Assembly (NCBI GenBank): GCA_030374735.1
Contig: JASCIV010000522.1
Location: 1-17,610 of the forward strand
DNA length: 17,610 nucleotides
Direction: 5' to 3'
Source: Gracilaria caudata
Lineage: Eukaryota > Rhodophyta > Florideophyceae > Gracilariales > Gracilariaceae
Shown: positions 8,737 through 17,127 of the stretch, one piece after another
How positions within the stretch are numbered: position 1 is the first letter of the stretch
Layout of the letters: each line of letters begins with the position of its first letter
Translations under genes and position numbers: made by a program
Notes under the pieces: model-generated
What the model saw: only the letters and a program-made list of their open reading frames with translations
What the model was told of the DNA's origin: nothing
Database searches by the model: none

Positions 8737-9616
8737 ATGAAGTACGTGTTCGACTACGGCAGTCTGCCCATGATATGCACGGTACAAAGCCGCGCCATCC
8801 AAAGCAGCGGGCTGCTAAGCACCACGCTCGACGACAATTCGTTCCGCTCGCGCGGCGCCGAGTGGGATGGCACCTCGCTGTTCATGCACGGCAGCATACT
8901 GGCCCGAAGCAGCACACAGGCGCAGCTCATCGAAGCGGCACTCGCGCCCTGCAACACGCGCATCCCGGATCTGCCACAACCGCCGCCACAGTCAGTCACG
9001 CCCGACAATGCCTACTTCGTAGGCAACACAAGCAGCGAGCCCGCCACACCCGAAGCAGCAACGCCCACGGACGCAGTGTCACACTCGCAAGTGCACACAC
9101 ACCAGACGAACAACGGCGCCACATTAACATTACACACGCCGCAGAATACAGCACAGCGCGCCGGCATCATCGTTGACGGCCAATGGACGGTGAGCGGCAA
9201 CAGCAGCGGCAAGAAGCGCGCACAAGCGTCGCGCTTCTGTCACATCTGCCTACGACGCGCCGAGAAGGTGCCAATGGCCGCATGCAGCCGGCTGCAACAG
9301 GGCGCATGTCGCAAGGTAGTATGCTCGCGCTGCTTCGACCACTTCGGCTGGGACTGGCACTCGGCCACACAGCGCGGCACGCGCTGGCAGTGTCCTCACT
9401 GCCGTCACACGTAAGTTGACCAAATCTGCGCACGGCGCCGCCGCCGACCTCCACTAACCCCCCCTTCCTCGCCTCGTCAGTTGTCCCGCACGCGCGCAAT
9501 GCTTCATCTATGCGCGCACCAACGGGCGTCGCCATCAGGCGCTGGAGCGGCGCAAGGCACGCCACGCGCCGCAGCAGCGCCGCTCGCCTACGTTACAGTC
9601 CCGCGAGAGCCCATAA
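8737..9616 (+). CDS. CDCA7-like 4CXXC-type zinc-finger protein (two exons)
   Basis: Exons 8737-9410 and 9481-9616 join to a 269-residue protein. Residues 1-160 are low-complexity (Pro, Ser, Thr, Gln) with no recognised domain. A basic patch (GKKRAQASR) then leads into a cysteine cluster: Cys168, 171, 183, 191, 196, 199, 219, 222, 226 and 232, with blocks FCHICLRR, CRKVVCSRCFDHFGWDW and WQCPHCRHTC. The pattern CxxC...C...CxxxxCxxC...CxxCxxxC resembles the zf-4CXXC_R1 (CDCA7/R1) family, nuclear proteins that in animals recruit the remodeller HELLS. The last spacing (Cys226-x5-Cys232) differs from the usual one, so the family call is tentative. A basic tail rich in Arg follows, fitting a DNA or chromatin binder. 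The frame stays open upstream to 8245, but that stretch looks like A/C-rich leader; the ATG at 8737 (GCAATGA) is preferred. Confidence 0.75.
9411..9480 (+). other. 70-base spliceosomal intron in the zinc-finger gene
   Basis: It has the donor GTAAGT, a branch-point-like CCACTAAC, a long C/T tract and the acceptor CAG ending at 9480. Without splicing, translation stops at once in the TAA of the donor. Removing it splits one Thr codon (phase 2) and continues the frame through CPARAQCFIYARTNGRR to a stop at 9614-9616, restoring the last two cysteines of the zinc cluster. Confidence 0.85.
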
Positions 9617-9816
9617 AATTCACACATCAGTGACATCACCCTTCATCAACAATGTCAATTCACCGCGCGCAGCCGCCACCACCGCCGCTTACAGCCGGCG
9701 GCAGCATCCGCCGTGACGCGCCTCAAACAAAGCGCGCTGATAGCGCAGCTGCCCGCCCTGACGTTTCGCTGCGCGCATCGGTGCTCAGCTCACACCGTTC
9801 GCCTGCGCGCTGACAC
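9617..9816 (+). promoter_or_regulatory. Short spacer holding the UXS promoter
   Basis: Only 200 bases separate the zinc-finger stop from the first UXS ATG, so the UXS promoter probably lies here or overlaps the preceding gene. A TATA-like ATAAAATT overlaps the zinc-finger stop codon (from 9613) and a TGACGT motif lies near 9758. No clear core element is seen. Confidence 0.3.
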
Positions 9817-11178
9817 ATGCGCCGATCGCCTTCTTCCCTCAGCCACGCCGCTCCCCGCGTCAGCGCCCCCTTCACCGCCTCGCGCTCGCGCTCCCAGTCA
9901 TCCATGCCCGCCTTCGCCCGCTCACCGCGCTCCAGCCTTAGCAGAATGAGACTTCCCGCCTTCATCGCCGTCCTCGTGCTTCTGTCCAGCTTCGTCGTCA
10001 CCAGCTCCACCGTTACCGACTACGCCGCTGTGTCAGCCACAGACCACTATGAGCGCGAGCTCCCCGACGTCAACCAGCCGTCCATCCGTTCCGAGTCCGC
10101 CTCCACTGCGTTGGCCGACGACATCAAGTCCAGTTCGCGCACCTCGGACGTGCCCATCCTCGACGCCCCGCAGACTGAAAAGGTGCACGATGTGTCCAAG
10201 CTCCGTCCGCCGAATCGACGCCCTCATAAGAAGAGGATCCTCGTCACCGGCGGCGCCGGCTTCATTGGCAGCCACCTCGTCGACAGGTTGATGGACGAGG
10301 GCAACATGGTCATCGTCGCCGATTCTCTTTTCACTGGCAAAAAGAGCAACTTGGAGCGTCATTTCTCCAACCCTCGCTTTGAATTCATCCGCCACGATGT
10401 CATTGAACCACTCTATGTTGAAGTCGACCAAATATATCATCTCGCATGCCCGGCTTCGCCTATCCATTACAAATACAACCCCATTCACACTCTCAAGACC
10501 AGTTTCATGGGCACGTACAACATGCTTGGCCTCGCCAAACGTACTCACGCTCGTTTCCTCATCACCTCCACTTCAGAAGTCTACGGTGACCCGCTTGTTC
10601 ACCCACAGGTAGAGGACTACTGGGGAAATGTCAACCCAATTGGTGAACGCTCCTGCTACGATGAAGGAAAACGAGTGGCTGAGACATTGTGTTATGACTT
10701 TAAGCGTCAAAATGGCGTCGATATTCGCATTGCTCGTATCTTCAACACATACGGACCCAGGATGGCTCTCAACGATGGCCGTGTTGTGTCCAACTTCGTT
10801 GGACAAGCCATTCGTGGTGAGGAGCTCACTGTTCAGGGATCTGGAAACCAGACCAGATCCTTCTGCTATGTCTCTGACCAAGTTGATGGCCTCATTCGTC
10901 TCATGAACACCGAAAACGTTGAGGGACCTGTCAATATTGGCAACCCCACCGAATTCACCATTAGGGAACTGGCTGATGTTGTCAAGACCGTCGTGGAACC
11001 AGGTGTCGACATTACCTATACTCCGCTCACTCCCGATGACCCCAAGCAGCGCAAACCGGACATCAGCAAAGCCCAAACTGATCTTGGATGGTCACCTGGA
11101 GTAGAGCTGGGAGATGGTCTCAAGTTGATGGCCATCGATTTCAGGGAGCGCATCAAGAGTGGCGACGAAGGCTGGTAG
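9817..11178 (+). CDS. UXS1: UDP-glucuronate decarboxylase (UDP-xylose synthase)
   Basis: Intronless, up to 453 residues. It converts UDP-glucuronate to UDP-xylose with bound NAD+, supplying xylose for proteoglycans or wall polysaccharides. Numbering from the ATG at 9817, one hydrophobic segment (about 46-62, LPAFIAVLVLLSSFVV) suggests a type II Golgi membrane anchor, followed by a stem to about 137. The short-chain dehydrogenase domain then begins: ILVTGGAGFIGSHLVDRL (Rossmann glycines 145-151), DSLFTGKKSNLERHF, HLACPASPIHYKYNP, the STSEVYGDP block, and the catalytic pair Tyr281/Lys285 in CYDEGKR. RIFNTYGPRM and the C-terminal KPDISKAQTDLGW also match this family. Two later in-frame ATGs at 9904 and 9946 also keep the anchor. 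The first 29 codons look like C/T-rich leader, so 9904 or 9946 may be the real start. It is tail to tail with PPIL4, 129 bases away. Confidence 0.96.
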   Translation: MRRSPSSLSHAAPRVSAPFTASRSRSQSSMPAFARSPRSSLSRMRLPAFIAVLVLLSSFVVTSSTVTDYAAVSATDHYERELPDVNQPSIRSESASTALADDIKSSSRTSDVPILDAPQTEKVHDVSKLRPPNRRPHKKRILVTGGAGFIGSHLVDRLMDEGNMVIVADSLFTGKKSNLERHFSNPRFEFIRHDVIEPLYVEVDQIYHLACPASPIHYKYNPIHTLKTSFMGTYNMLGLAKRTHARFLITSTSEVYGDPLVHPQVEDYWGNVNPIGERSCYDEGKRVAETLCYDFKRQNGVDIRIARIFNTYGPRMALNDGRVVSNFVGQAIRGEELTVQGSGNQTRSFCYVSDQVDGLIRLMNTENVEGPVNIGNPTEFTIRELADVVKTVVEPGVDITYTPLTPDDPKQRKPDISKAQTDLGWSPGVELGDGLKLMAIDFRERIKSGDEGW

Positions 11179-11307
11179 ACCATGTGAGCACGCATTGGTG
11201 GGGAGGCTAACGTGTAAATTAAGCTTTGATACTTGTTTTTTGGGAACCTTCACTTCGACCTCGTTGTCCGTTTCAGAGAGCGGGTACACCCCCGCCGAGC
11301 CATGCGA

Positions 11308-12489
11308 CTAGTCGGCATTTTCAAATCGCGATCGGCCTTTTCGCCGCTTCTTCTTAACTTGCCATGTGGCTTGCTCGTTGTTCACGTCTTTGACTACATC
11401 CATTCCTTCTGTCAGCTTCTGCCGAATAATTTTCTGCGGTTGCTCACTCTTGGGCGCTTGATGCATTTGGGGCCTTGCATTTCTCTGTGATCTACGAGAT
11501 GCATTCCACAGCTTGCTCACTGACTGTGAAAAGTCAACCAACACTCTTCTGTCATCTATTACTGCATTTTCCATTTTGAAAAACGCTCGCTCACATTGTT
11601 GTTTGTTTTCGAACTCTATAAACCCGTAGCACAGAGAATCACCTGTGTCTTTGTCACGTAAAATGTCGGCGGTACAGGTTCCAAATCGAGAAAAGATAAT
11701 CTCTAGATCCTCTGATTGCGTCACGGGATTAAGCTTGCAAATGAAAAGAACGTTCTCCGGAGGCTTCATGTCTGCGTCTCCTATGTCGCCTATCATTTCT
11801 AGCACCTCTGCACGGGAGCGAGCATCTCTCTCGGCCTGTAGCTCTCGCAGACGCTTTGCCCTCTCTTCATCATCAGCATCATCATCAACCTCTTCGTCAG
11901 AAGCCAAACGGTCTTCAGGCACAGTCTGGGTTGGTTCTGGTGACGGGCAGTCCTGCGGCAACCCAACTGGATCGTCAAAAGGGTCATGTAGAATAATCGT
12001 ATGCCTGATGCGAATGACCCGATACGGTCGAAAGTTGTCGTCGACGTCGGTCTCGGCAAGTTTATCCAGCACATCAATCCCTTCCTGTACTCGTCCGATA
12101 ATTGTGTGAGTTCCATCCAGATACGCAAGTTCGTCAGCAAGCGTTATGAAAAACTGGCTGCCGTGGACTTTCGATGCTACAGATTCCGTAGCAGAGGTGG
12201 TCATCGACACTGTGCCCTTTCTCCTATGACTGACTTTGAGCGAGATTTCTGGCTTTAACACGGCGTCCCCAGGCGGTAGACACTTGGAAAACACACTGGC
12301 ACCACCAGTTCCATCGTTTTGTGGGTCTCCTGTTCGTGCGACAAAGCCTTTTTGCACATGGAAGAATTCACAGTCGTTATAGTATTTGATCTTGCACAGC
12401 TTCAAAAAGTTCAAGCATGACTTGGGGGCAATAGTTTCAAAAAGGTCAATGACAATATCTCCGAGAGAAGTTTCGACCAGAACGCTCAT
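11308..12489 (-). CDS. PPIL4: Cyclophilin-RRM protein PPIL4 / CYP59
   Basis: Intronless, 393 residues (human PPIL4 is about 490). A cyclophilin-type domain covers about 1-165, starting MSVLVETSLGDIVIDLF and including NFLKLCKIKYYN, FVARTGDP, GSQFFITL and YLDGTHTIIGRV. An acidic and charged linker (about 170-230) follows, then the family block IGDIGDADMKPPENVLF. The RRM runs from about 245 to 322 with RNP2 VLFICKL and RNP1 LCYGFIEF, followed by IDDRRVLVDFSQSVSKLW, a PPIL4 hallmark. A lysine/arginine-rich tail (KKKRRKGRSR) is a likely nuclear signal. PPIL4/CYP59 proteins associate with the spliceosome and RNA polymerase II. The usual cyclophilin catalytic Arg is absent (FHVQKGF instead of FHRIIPGF), so isomerase activity is doubtful. 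The Arg-rich tail of longer homologues is shorter here. Confidence 0.96.
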   Translation of the reverse strand: MSVLVETSLGDIVIDLFETIAPKSCLNFLKLCKIKYYNDCEFFHVQKGFVARTGDPQNDGTGGASVFSKCLPPGDAVLKPEISLKVSHRRKGTVSMTTSATESVASKVHGSQFFITLADELAYLDGTHTIIGRVQEGIDVLDKLAETDVDDNFRPYRVIRIRHTIILHDPFDDPVGLPQDCPSPEPTQTVPEDRLASDEEVDDDADDEERAKRLRELQAERDARSRAEVLEMIGDIGDADMKPPENVLFICKLNPVTQSEDLEIIFSRFGTCTADILRDKDTGDSLCYGFIEFENKQQCERAFFKMENAVIDDRRVLVDFSQSVSKLWNASRRSQRNARPQMHQAPKSEQPQKIIRQKLTEGMDVVKDVNNEQATWQVKKKRRKGRSRFENAD

Positions 12490-13425
12490 TTCGAAGTTTG
12501 TTCGTCGCGTTTAGAAAGCTGAAATACGTTGAGCACCCTTGAACTGGGTACAAGTGCGCTTCGCCTTTCATGATATGCCCGGTGGCAAAATACTTGGCTC
12601 GACGTACCTTCGGTAGTTCGGTGTCGAGAGCTTCACTTAGGCATAACCTTGTATTCGCCGATTCTAAAAGGATAGGTGGAAGATCAGAGCGAAAACTTTT
12701 CTTTCAAGGAGAATACCATCAGACATCCATGCATCGGAACGAGTGACCTGGAAGATCAACAATGTTATCATTATCAATCGTTTGGAAGTCTACGTGCATT
12801 CGTGTCACAGGCACAGGCACACGTCATACAGGAATGAGAGTTTTAAGTCAAATTACAGTACGCGTACCGGTACAAAAGGAAAACTCCTGGTTTCGCGTGA
12901 TATTTTATTGTGTTATTTTATTTTACATAAACCCGAGATCCGAATCTTCAATCTCGACGATCGCCTGCAGCGTTGACTTCCCTCCAACGCTTGGAAAGGT
13001 GTGGAAAAGGGCGCGATACAGCAGTTGGAAGAGGGAGCTTCTTCGGTGTGTGCACGTTATAGTCTGAAGAGGTTTTCGTGCACGATTAGACTTTCCAGAG
13101 CAAGGCAGAAAGCACAGGCTTGACCCACAAGATGAAGGATAACTCGTCTGTTGCGTGGATATTCCAACACAAGGGTATGACAGGAACATCTACAGTATTA
13201 GCTAAGAGAGCCAATCACTGCCTTCGTGTGTCCCTCTGTACACCCAGGCTTCAACAAAGTATCCTTCGTAAACCGATATTTTGTATGATCACCTGAGACT
13301 CTCCAGCTTGCCATCAGGGGATTGCATCCCAGGTGTCGCATCGGTGCCCATAATACCCGCAATAGTATTCATGGCTTGCTGAAGTCCAGAAACCAAACTA
13401 CAGGTACTGGTGAGCCAACTGCACT
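12490..13425. other. Gap between divergent PPIL4 and ankyrin genes
   Basis: About 0.9 kb that should carry promoters for both neighbours. Short frames on both strands (up to about 106 codons) show no motifs. An AT-rich patch lies near 12898-12930. A compact run of three GTAC steps lies at 12858-12873 and is listed separately. No RNA gene was recognised. Confidence 0.45.
12858..12873. repeat. Triple GTAC cluster made of two overlapping palindromes
   Basis: GTACGCGTAC and GTACCGGTAC overlap by one GTAC, giving three GTAC cores spaced exactly 6 bases apart. In green algae and plants GTAC is the core recognised by SBP-domain factors, but whether this organism has such factors is unknown. It may be chance. 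Confidence 0.4.
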
Positions 13426-14105
13426 ATGTCATCCCGAGTTAGTTTCACGCTGGCTTTCCTACCACCACTATCGTCCACCGTATTTCATTCTTCACCTCGA
13501 TCAACGAGGTGCACCAAGCCACAGCTCAGGACACTGCAACCACGAGCATCGCTATATGCAAATCGAGAGGCTCTTTTCGACTATCTCGCAGACAAAACGA
13601 GTGGCGCGACGCGCGATCAGTCAAGGCTTCGCGTGCTCCTAGACAATGTAAAGGTCAGCGTAGAAGACGCCTGGCTTCTTGTAGCGGCACGAGTGGGCGA
13701 TGGAGATATGGTACAACAGCTATTGAACGACGGTGCTGACCCAAACGTAGCTGACTCTGAGGGGTCCACCCCGCTGATGCGAGCAGTGTCGCGAGGTCAT
13801 GTGGAAGCCTCTCGCGTTTTGCTTGACGACCAGCGTGTCGATGTCAGCAAGAAAAATGGTAAGCGAGCCCGTCACGGAGACGTTTACAAGAGTTATTTAG
13901 TTACTGACAATGTTTCGTGATTGCTGTGTGTGTATCGCGCGAATGGGTTGATATAGATTGGGGATACGACGCCGTAATCTACCTTGGCAGTGTGCAAAAC
14001 AGCAAACCCGAGGCCTTCAAACAAATCAGCGAGCTTATGGAGTCCCGGGGCATACAGTCGTCTCGGAGCGAATTGAGATGGACCCAAAAACCAAAGAGAC
14101 GCTAA
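13426..14105 (+). CDS. Small ankyrin-repeat protein, possibly organelle-targeted (two exons)
   Basis: Exons 13426-13858 and 13957-14105 join to 193 residues. The first 47 residues contain no Asp or Glu and are rich in Ser, Thr, Arg and Pro, the composition of a plastid or mitochondrial transit peptide. A helical stretch follows, then three ankyrin-like repeats: about 80-112 (VAARVGDGDMVQQLLNDGAD), 113-145 (GSTPLMRAVSRGHVEASRVL) and a weaker third from 146 (GYDAVIYLG...EAFKQISELMESRG) that lies entirely in exon 2. The end is basic (TQKPKRR). Ankyrin repeats mediate protein-protein contacts, so no reaction can be given; plastids contain several small ankyrin proteins with import or assembly roles, but I cannot tie this one to any. 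The third repeat appears only after splicing, which supports the gene model. An additional upstream exon cannot be excluded. Confidence 0.78.
13859..13956 (+). other. 98-base spliceosomal intron in the ankyrin gene
   Basis: The donor is GTAAGC and the acceptor is GATATAG ending at 13956. It interrupts an Asn-Asp junction in phase 1. Splicing gives KKN-D-WGYDAVIYLG, the normal Asn-Asp-x-Gly-x-x-Ala start of a third ankyrin repeat. The unspliced frame ends at 13918-13920 after unrelated residues. The acceptor has only a weak pyrimidine tract. Confidence 0.75.
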
Positions 14106-14270
14106 GCACCTTTTCAAAGAGACGCCCTGTCGACCGCTTATCACATATATAGCCATACACCATTGTTTGCAATTGTGCTTGTCATCCTTTTCATAGCTGG
14201 AGATCAAGAACGTCGGACGAGTTACTTATAAAAGATACATATGTACAAGAAAATGAGCACTGTGACTTTC

Positions 14271-16823
14271 TCAGATTTCCAAGTTCTGATAGTCTAAGAA
14301 AGTCGTCACAGTCTTGTTTTTTTTCGTCTTAGCCTCTTGATTCGCTCGTCGTCTTCCAGCCCTAGTGGTGCGTGGTGTTACGCCACGTTCCTTTGTGGCT
14401 TCCCTTTCTGCCATTTCAAAACCCTTCTGTTCCTTTTGCATTTCGTCCTCAATCAAACCAATTCTCTGCCGCAATCGTTTTTTCAGTAATCTTTCTTCAA
14501 TTCGATGTGGAGAGAGCCATCTGAGCAAGTTTTGAACGCTCTTCATGGTTGTTAGAGAAAACCAGTCACCGTCCCTGGTATCCTCAACCCAAATGCGACC
14601 AGACCCGGAAAAGAACCAGTAACAGCGATCATCTCGATCAGTGCCAAGTGGATATGTTCTGACAGAGTTTTGCAGACTGCGATCATGCAGTTGTTGATCG
14701 CTGTGCGCTTCAATGACAGGAAAGCTATCCGAAGCCTTTCGCCTTCGCAGGCGGATATTCTTCAGCGATTTGAGGCTTGCACGAACTTTGTCCATGCGAG
14801 CCACAATGGCCTGCGCACCGCGTTCCTTAGCACGTCGCTCAATCGCTTCCTTTCGCTCACGCTGTGCCTGCAAGAGCTTCTCTTTTCGTGTTGTGTGGCC
14901 CTCCCTACTGGTTGAACCAGAAGCACTGTCGTTCTTCAGTTGGGATTGGTTGCTCGTTGAGTTATTGTTTGAATGAGGGATGATAACAACATCAGTTTCA
15001 ATCTCGGAGGTGGCTCCGGTTGCGCAGTTCTTCTGCTCATTGCTATTCGGGTCTGTAGAGAGTGTGGGGGATTTCTTGTCACCGGTGGAGCCAGTAGGAG
15101 GTTCTATCATACCATGCTTGAGCTTGTATTCAAGGAGCTCGGTTCGCAGCTCTCGGAGTTGGTTCTCGTACTTTCGGCGCAGAGCGGAGTTTTCCTCTTT
15201 TGCCTTCTTGCGCTCCTCTTCGGCGAGTTCCAAATTAGTGGAGACACAGTGCCGCAAGGTGTCGGTCATGGTGGCATAGTCAACAAGTTCGCGCAATACG
15301 CGACACTTCCCGACTGGGTCTATGGATTTATAAAAGGCTTCCTTGCGAGAGGCATGGCGAAGCTTTTGCACAGTGATGTGCAGTAGATGATCGTCAACGT
15401 CGTCCGACTCGAAAAGTAGGATGTTGGGTAGCTCAGTAAGAATGGTATCCACCGCGTTTCGAGGAGTGGCAGTAGTGAGCGATCTAATGACGGTGTCTGG
15501 GATATCGAGTTCGTTGACAAGAGCCCTATCTGAGATGATGATCTGGACAAGGCGCAAGAGGCAGGCGTCGATGAGCTCGCATCGGGAGTTGTGCACGATG
15601 GCCTGCTGAAAATGCCACAGCTTGAAGGGGGTAAGACGCAGCGGCTTTGAGAAGGACGTGACAAAATCCCAGACCTGAAGCATATCGCCCACGGCAGTAG
15701 ACGGCACGCCGTCAAAATGCTTGGATACGACCGGATACGGTTCGAGCGGGTCTTGAATGGACAGGGATTGCAAGGAGGTGTGGTGTGGCGGGGGCGGGGA
15801 CGCGGAGCGGCGAGCAGGACTGGAGCTGTGCGCGGGGCGATTGGTGGACGGCTGACACGGGGTGGTTTGGCCGGAGTGGTTGTTGTCGATGATCAAAACA
15901 TCGCTATCATCGTCGTCGTCATCGTCTGTGGAAGAATAGGCAGGTCTAAGGCAGCGGCCAAAGGAGTCAACGCCGTCGATGATATGCTCCTCGACTGAAC
16001 ACTCGTCGGTGGACATGGCGGCGTGCGAAGCGAGGTGAGGCGCGCTGTCTACGAGCGCATGTGGAGACACGGAGGACGAGACAGGCGGAGCGCGACGCGC
16101 ACTCAACGAAGACGAAGGTGAAGAAGAAGCGCTGCAGGAAGCGCGCGATACCGACGGCGACGGCGAGCGCCAAGCCGACGACGTCGAGCGGAAAGCGCGG
16201 CGCAGGGCGTGGCGCTGTTGTTTGCTCGCGCCGCCGCGCACACGCGCCAAATGACGCGCCGAATTTTGCGTGCGCGTGCGCTGCTCGCCGTCGAGCGCGT
16301 TGCACGTGGAGTCCGCCCGTCGAGTGTCACGTCGCCGTCGCCGCCGTCGTTGCTGTGCCCCGCCGCCGTAGTCGTCGTCATCGTCGTCGTTGTCGTCGAC
16401 GTTACGGGCGCACGCCGTCGCCCGCGAGATGCGTGACGGCGGCAGCGGCGCGCGTGGACGTTTTGCCGGACGCGAGCGACGACGCGGCGCGTCCGCCGGG
16501 GCGCGTGTAACAGCGGCAGACGCACGCGGTGACACGGCGCGCGGCGGCAGAGGCAGCGGCGGTGGCGCGGCGTAAAGCGGCGCGGCAAGCGCGGCAAGCG
16601 CGGCAGGCGGCGGAGGCGGCGGCCAAGCGGCGTGTAGCACGAGGTCGAGCGGCTTGTGCAACGCGTGCGGTGCCAATGGCAACGGCAGCGGTGGTTGCAC
16701 GGCGAATACGGGCGCGGCGAACAGTACGTGCGGCGCGGGTGGCGGCGGTAGCGCCGACGATGGCGAGGGCGGCGGCGGCGGCGCGACGCGTTGCTCGTCG
16801 TTGAGAATGGTGCGTAGGTCCAT
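14271..16823 (-). CDS. DDT-WHIM domain chromatin protein
   Basis: About 850 residues from the ATG at 16823 (MDLRTILNDEQ). Residues 1-370 are low-complexity: Pro/Ala-rich, Arg-rich, Ser-rich, with two aspartate runs (about 143-151 and 299-307). A DDT domain follows at about 372-430 (VGDMLQVWDFVTSFSKPLRL, then LTPFKLWHFQQAI). Next is a WHIM1-like segment (about 497-527, DPVGKCRVLRELVDYATM), a predicted coiled coil (about 528-570), a Ser/Asn-rich linker, a charged helix (about 640-695), and a WSD/WHIM-like block (about 722-790, YPLGTDRDDRCYWFF...RIWVED). A basic tail ends the protein. This order is typical of ISWI partners (ACF1/BAZ, Itc1, plant DDR proteins), in which DDT and WHIM contact ISWI and linker DNA. 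No PHD finger, bromodomain or WAC domain is visible, so it resembles plant DDT-only proteins more than animal BAZ. The frame extends upstream to 17129, but that ATG overlaps the PRA1 start and the extra 102 residues are Arg-rich leader-like sequence. Confidence 0.88.
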   Translation of the reverse strand: MDLRTILNDEQRVAPPPPPSPSSALPPPPAPHVLFAAPVFAVQPPLPLPLAPHALHKPLDLVLHAAWPPPPPPAALAALAAPLYAAPPPLPLPPRAVSPRASAAVTRAPADAPRRRSRPAKRPRAPLPPSRISRATACARNVDDNDDDDDDYGGGAQQRRRRRRRDTRRADSTCNALDGEQRTRTQNSARHLARVRGGASKQQRHALRRAFRSTSSAWRSPSPSVSRASCSASSSPSSSLSARRAPPVSSSVSPHALVDSAPHLASHAAMSTDECSVEEHIIDGVDSFGRCLRPAYSSTDDDDDDDSDVLIIDNNHSGQTTPCQPSTNRPAHSSSPARRSASPPPPHHTSLQSLSIQDPLEPYPVVSKHFDGVPSTAVGDMLQVWDFVTSFSKPLRLTPFKLWHFQQAIVHNSRCELIDACLLRLVQIIISDRALVNELDIPDTVIRSLTTATPRNAVDTILTELPNILLFESDDVDDHLLHITVQKLRHASRKEAFYKSIDPVGKCRVLRELVDYATMTDTLRHCVSTNLELAEEERKKAKEENSALRRKYENQLRELRTELLEYKLKHGMIEPPTGSTGDKKSPTLSTDPNSNEQKNCATGATSEIETDVVIIPHSNNNSTSNQSQLKNDSASGSTSREGHTTRKEKLLQAQRERKEAIERRAKERGAQAIVARMDKVRASLKSLKNIRLRRRKASDSFPVIEAHSDQQLHDRSLQNSVRTYPLGTDRDDRCYWFFSGSGRIWVEDTRDGDWFSLTTMKSVQNLLRWLSPHRIEERLLKKRLRQRIGLIEDEMQKEQKGFEMAEREATKERGVTPRTTRAGRRRANQEAKTKKNKTVTTFLDYQNLEI

Positions 16824-17127
16824 TGCGCGGCGTGCGCACGGCGCTTGGAGACGCGAAGAGACTTGAGCTGTGCGCTCAAGTTCGATGCGCTGAGCTCTGC
16901 CTGTGCTTGCGTGGCGCCGCGCTGCTGTGCGCCGCTTGCGTGCCTGCGTGCGCCGCTGCCGGCTGCGTGCGCCACGCGTGCGCGTGTGCGCGTGTGCGAG
17001 CCGCCACGGGCGCAAGCGCGCAACTGACAGGCGCGTACGCTGGAAAGCGCGTCGCGCCGTGCCTGCACCTTCGTACAACGGTACTTCGTGGAGATGTAGC
17101 CCTTCGCATAGAGGTGCCTCCGTCGAC
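16824..17127. promoter_or_regulatory. Divergent promoter region of DDT-WHIM and PRA1 genes
   Basis: A short, very GC-rich interval between two start codons on opposite strands, so both promoters must lie here or extend into coding sequence. No TATA element is obvious on either strand. It contains many GCG and TGCG steps and a 26-base alternating purine-pyrimidine tract (16973-16998). Leader sequence for both genes must also come from this interval. Confidence 0.6.
16973..16998. repeat. Alternating purine-pyrimidine tract, Z-DNA-prone
   Basis: Twenty-six bases strictly alternate pyrimidine and purine, built from CG, TG and CA steps (starting CACGCGTGCGCG and ending GTGTGCG). Such tracts favour left-handed Z-DNA under negative supercoiling, which divergent transcription would generate here. 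The conformation itself is inference. Confidence 0.7.

Noticed and set aside
10033..11076. Minus-strand frames of 171 and 167 codons inside UXS
   Set aside because: They are shadows of the strongly supported UXS frame.
16103..17068. 321-codon minus-strand frame overlapping the DDT-WHIM gene, and several plus-strand frames at 16061-17377
   Set aside because: They lie in very GC-rich repeats where stops are rare, translate to Arg/Ala strings, and compete with a frame containing recognisable domains.
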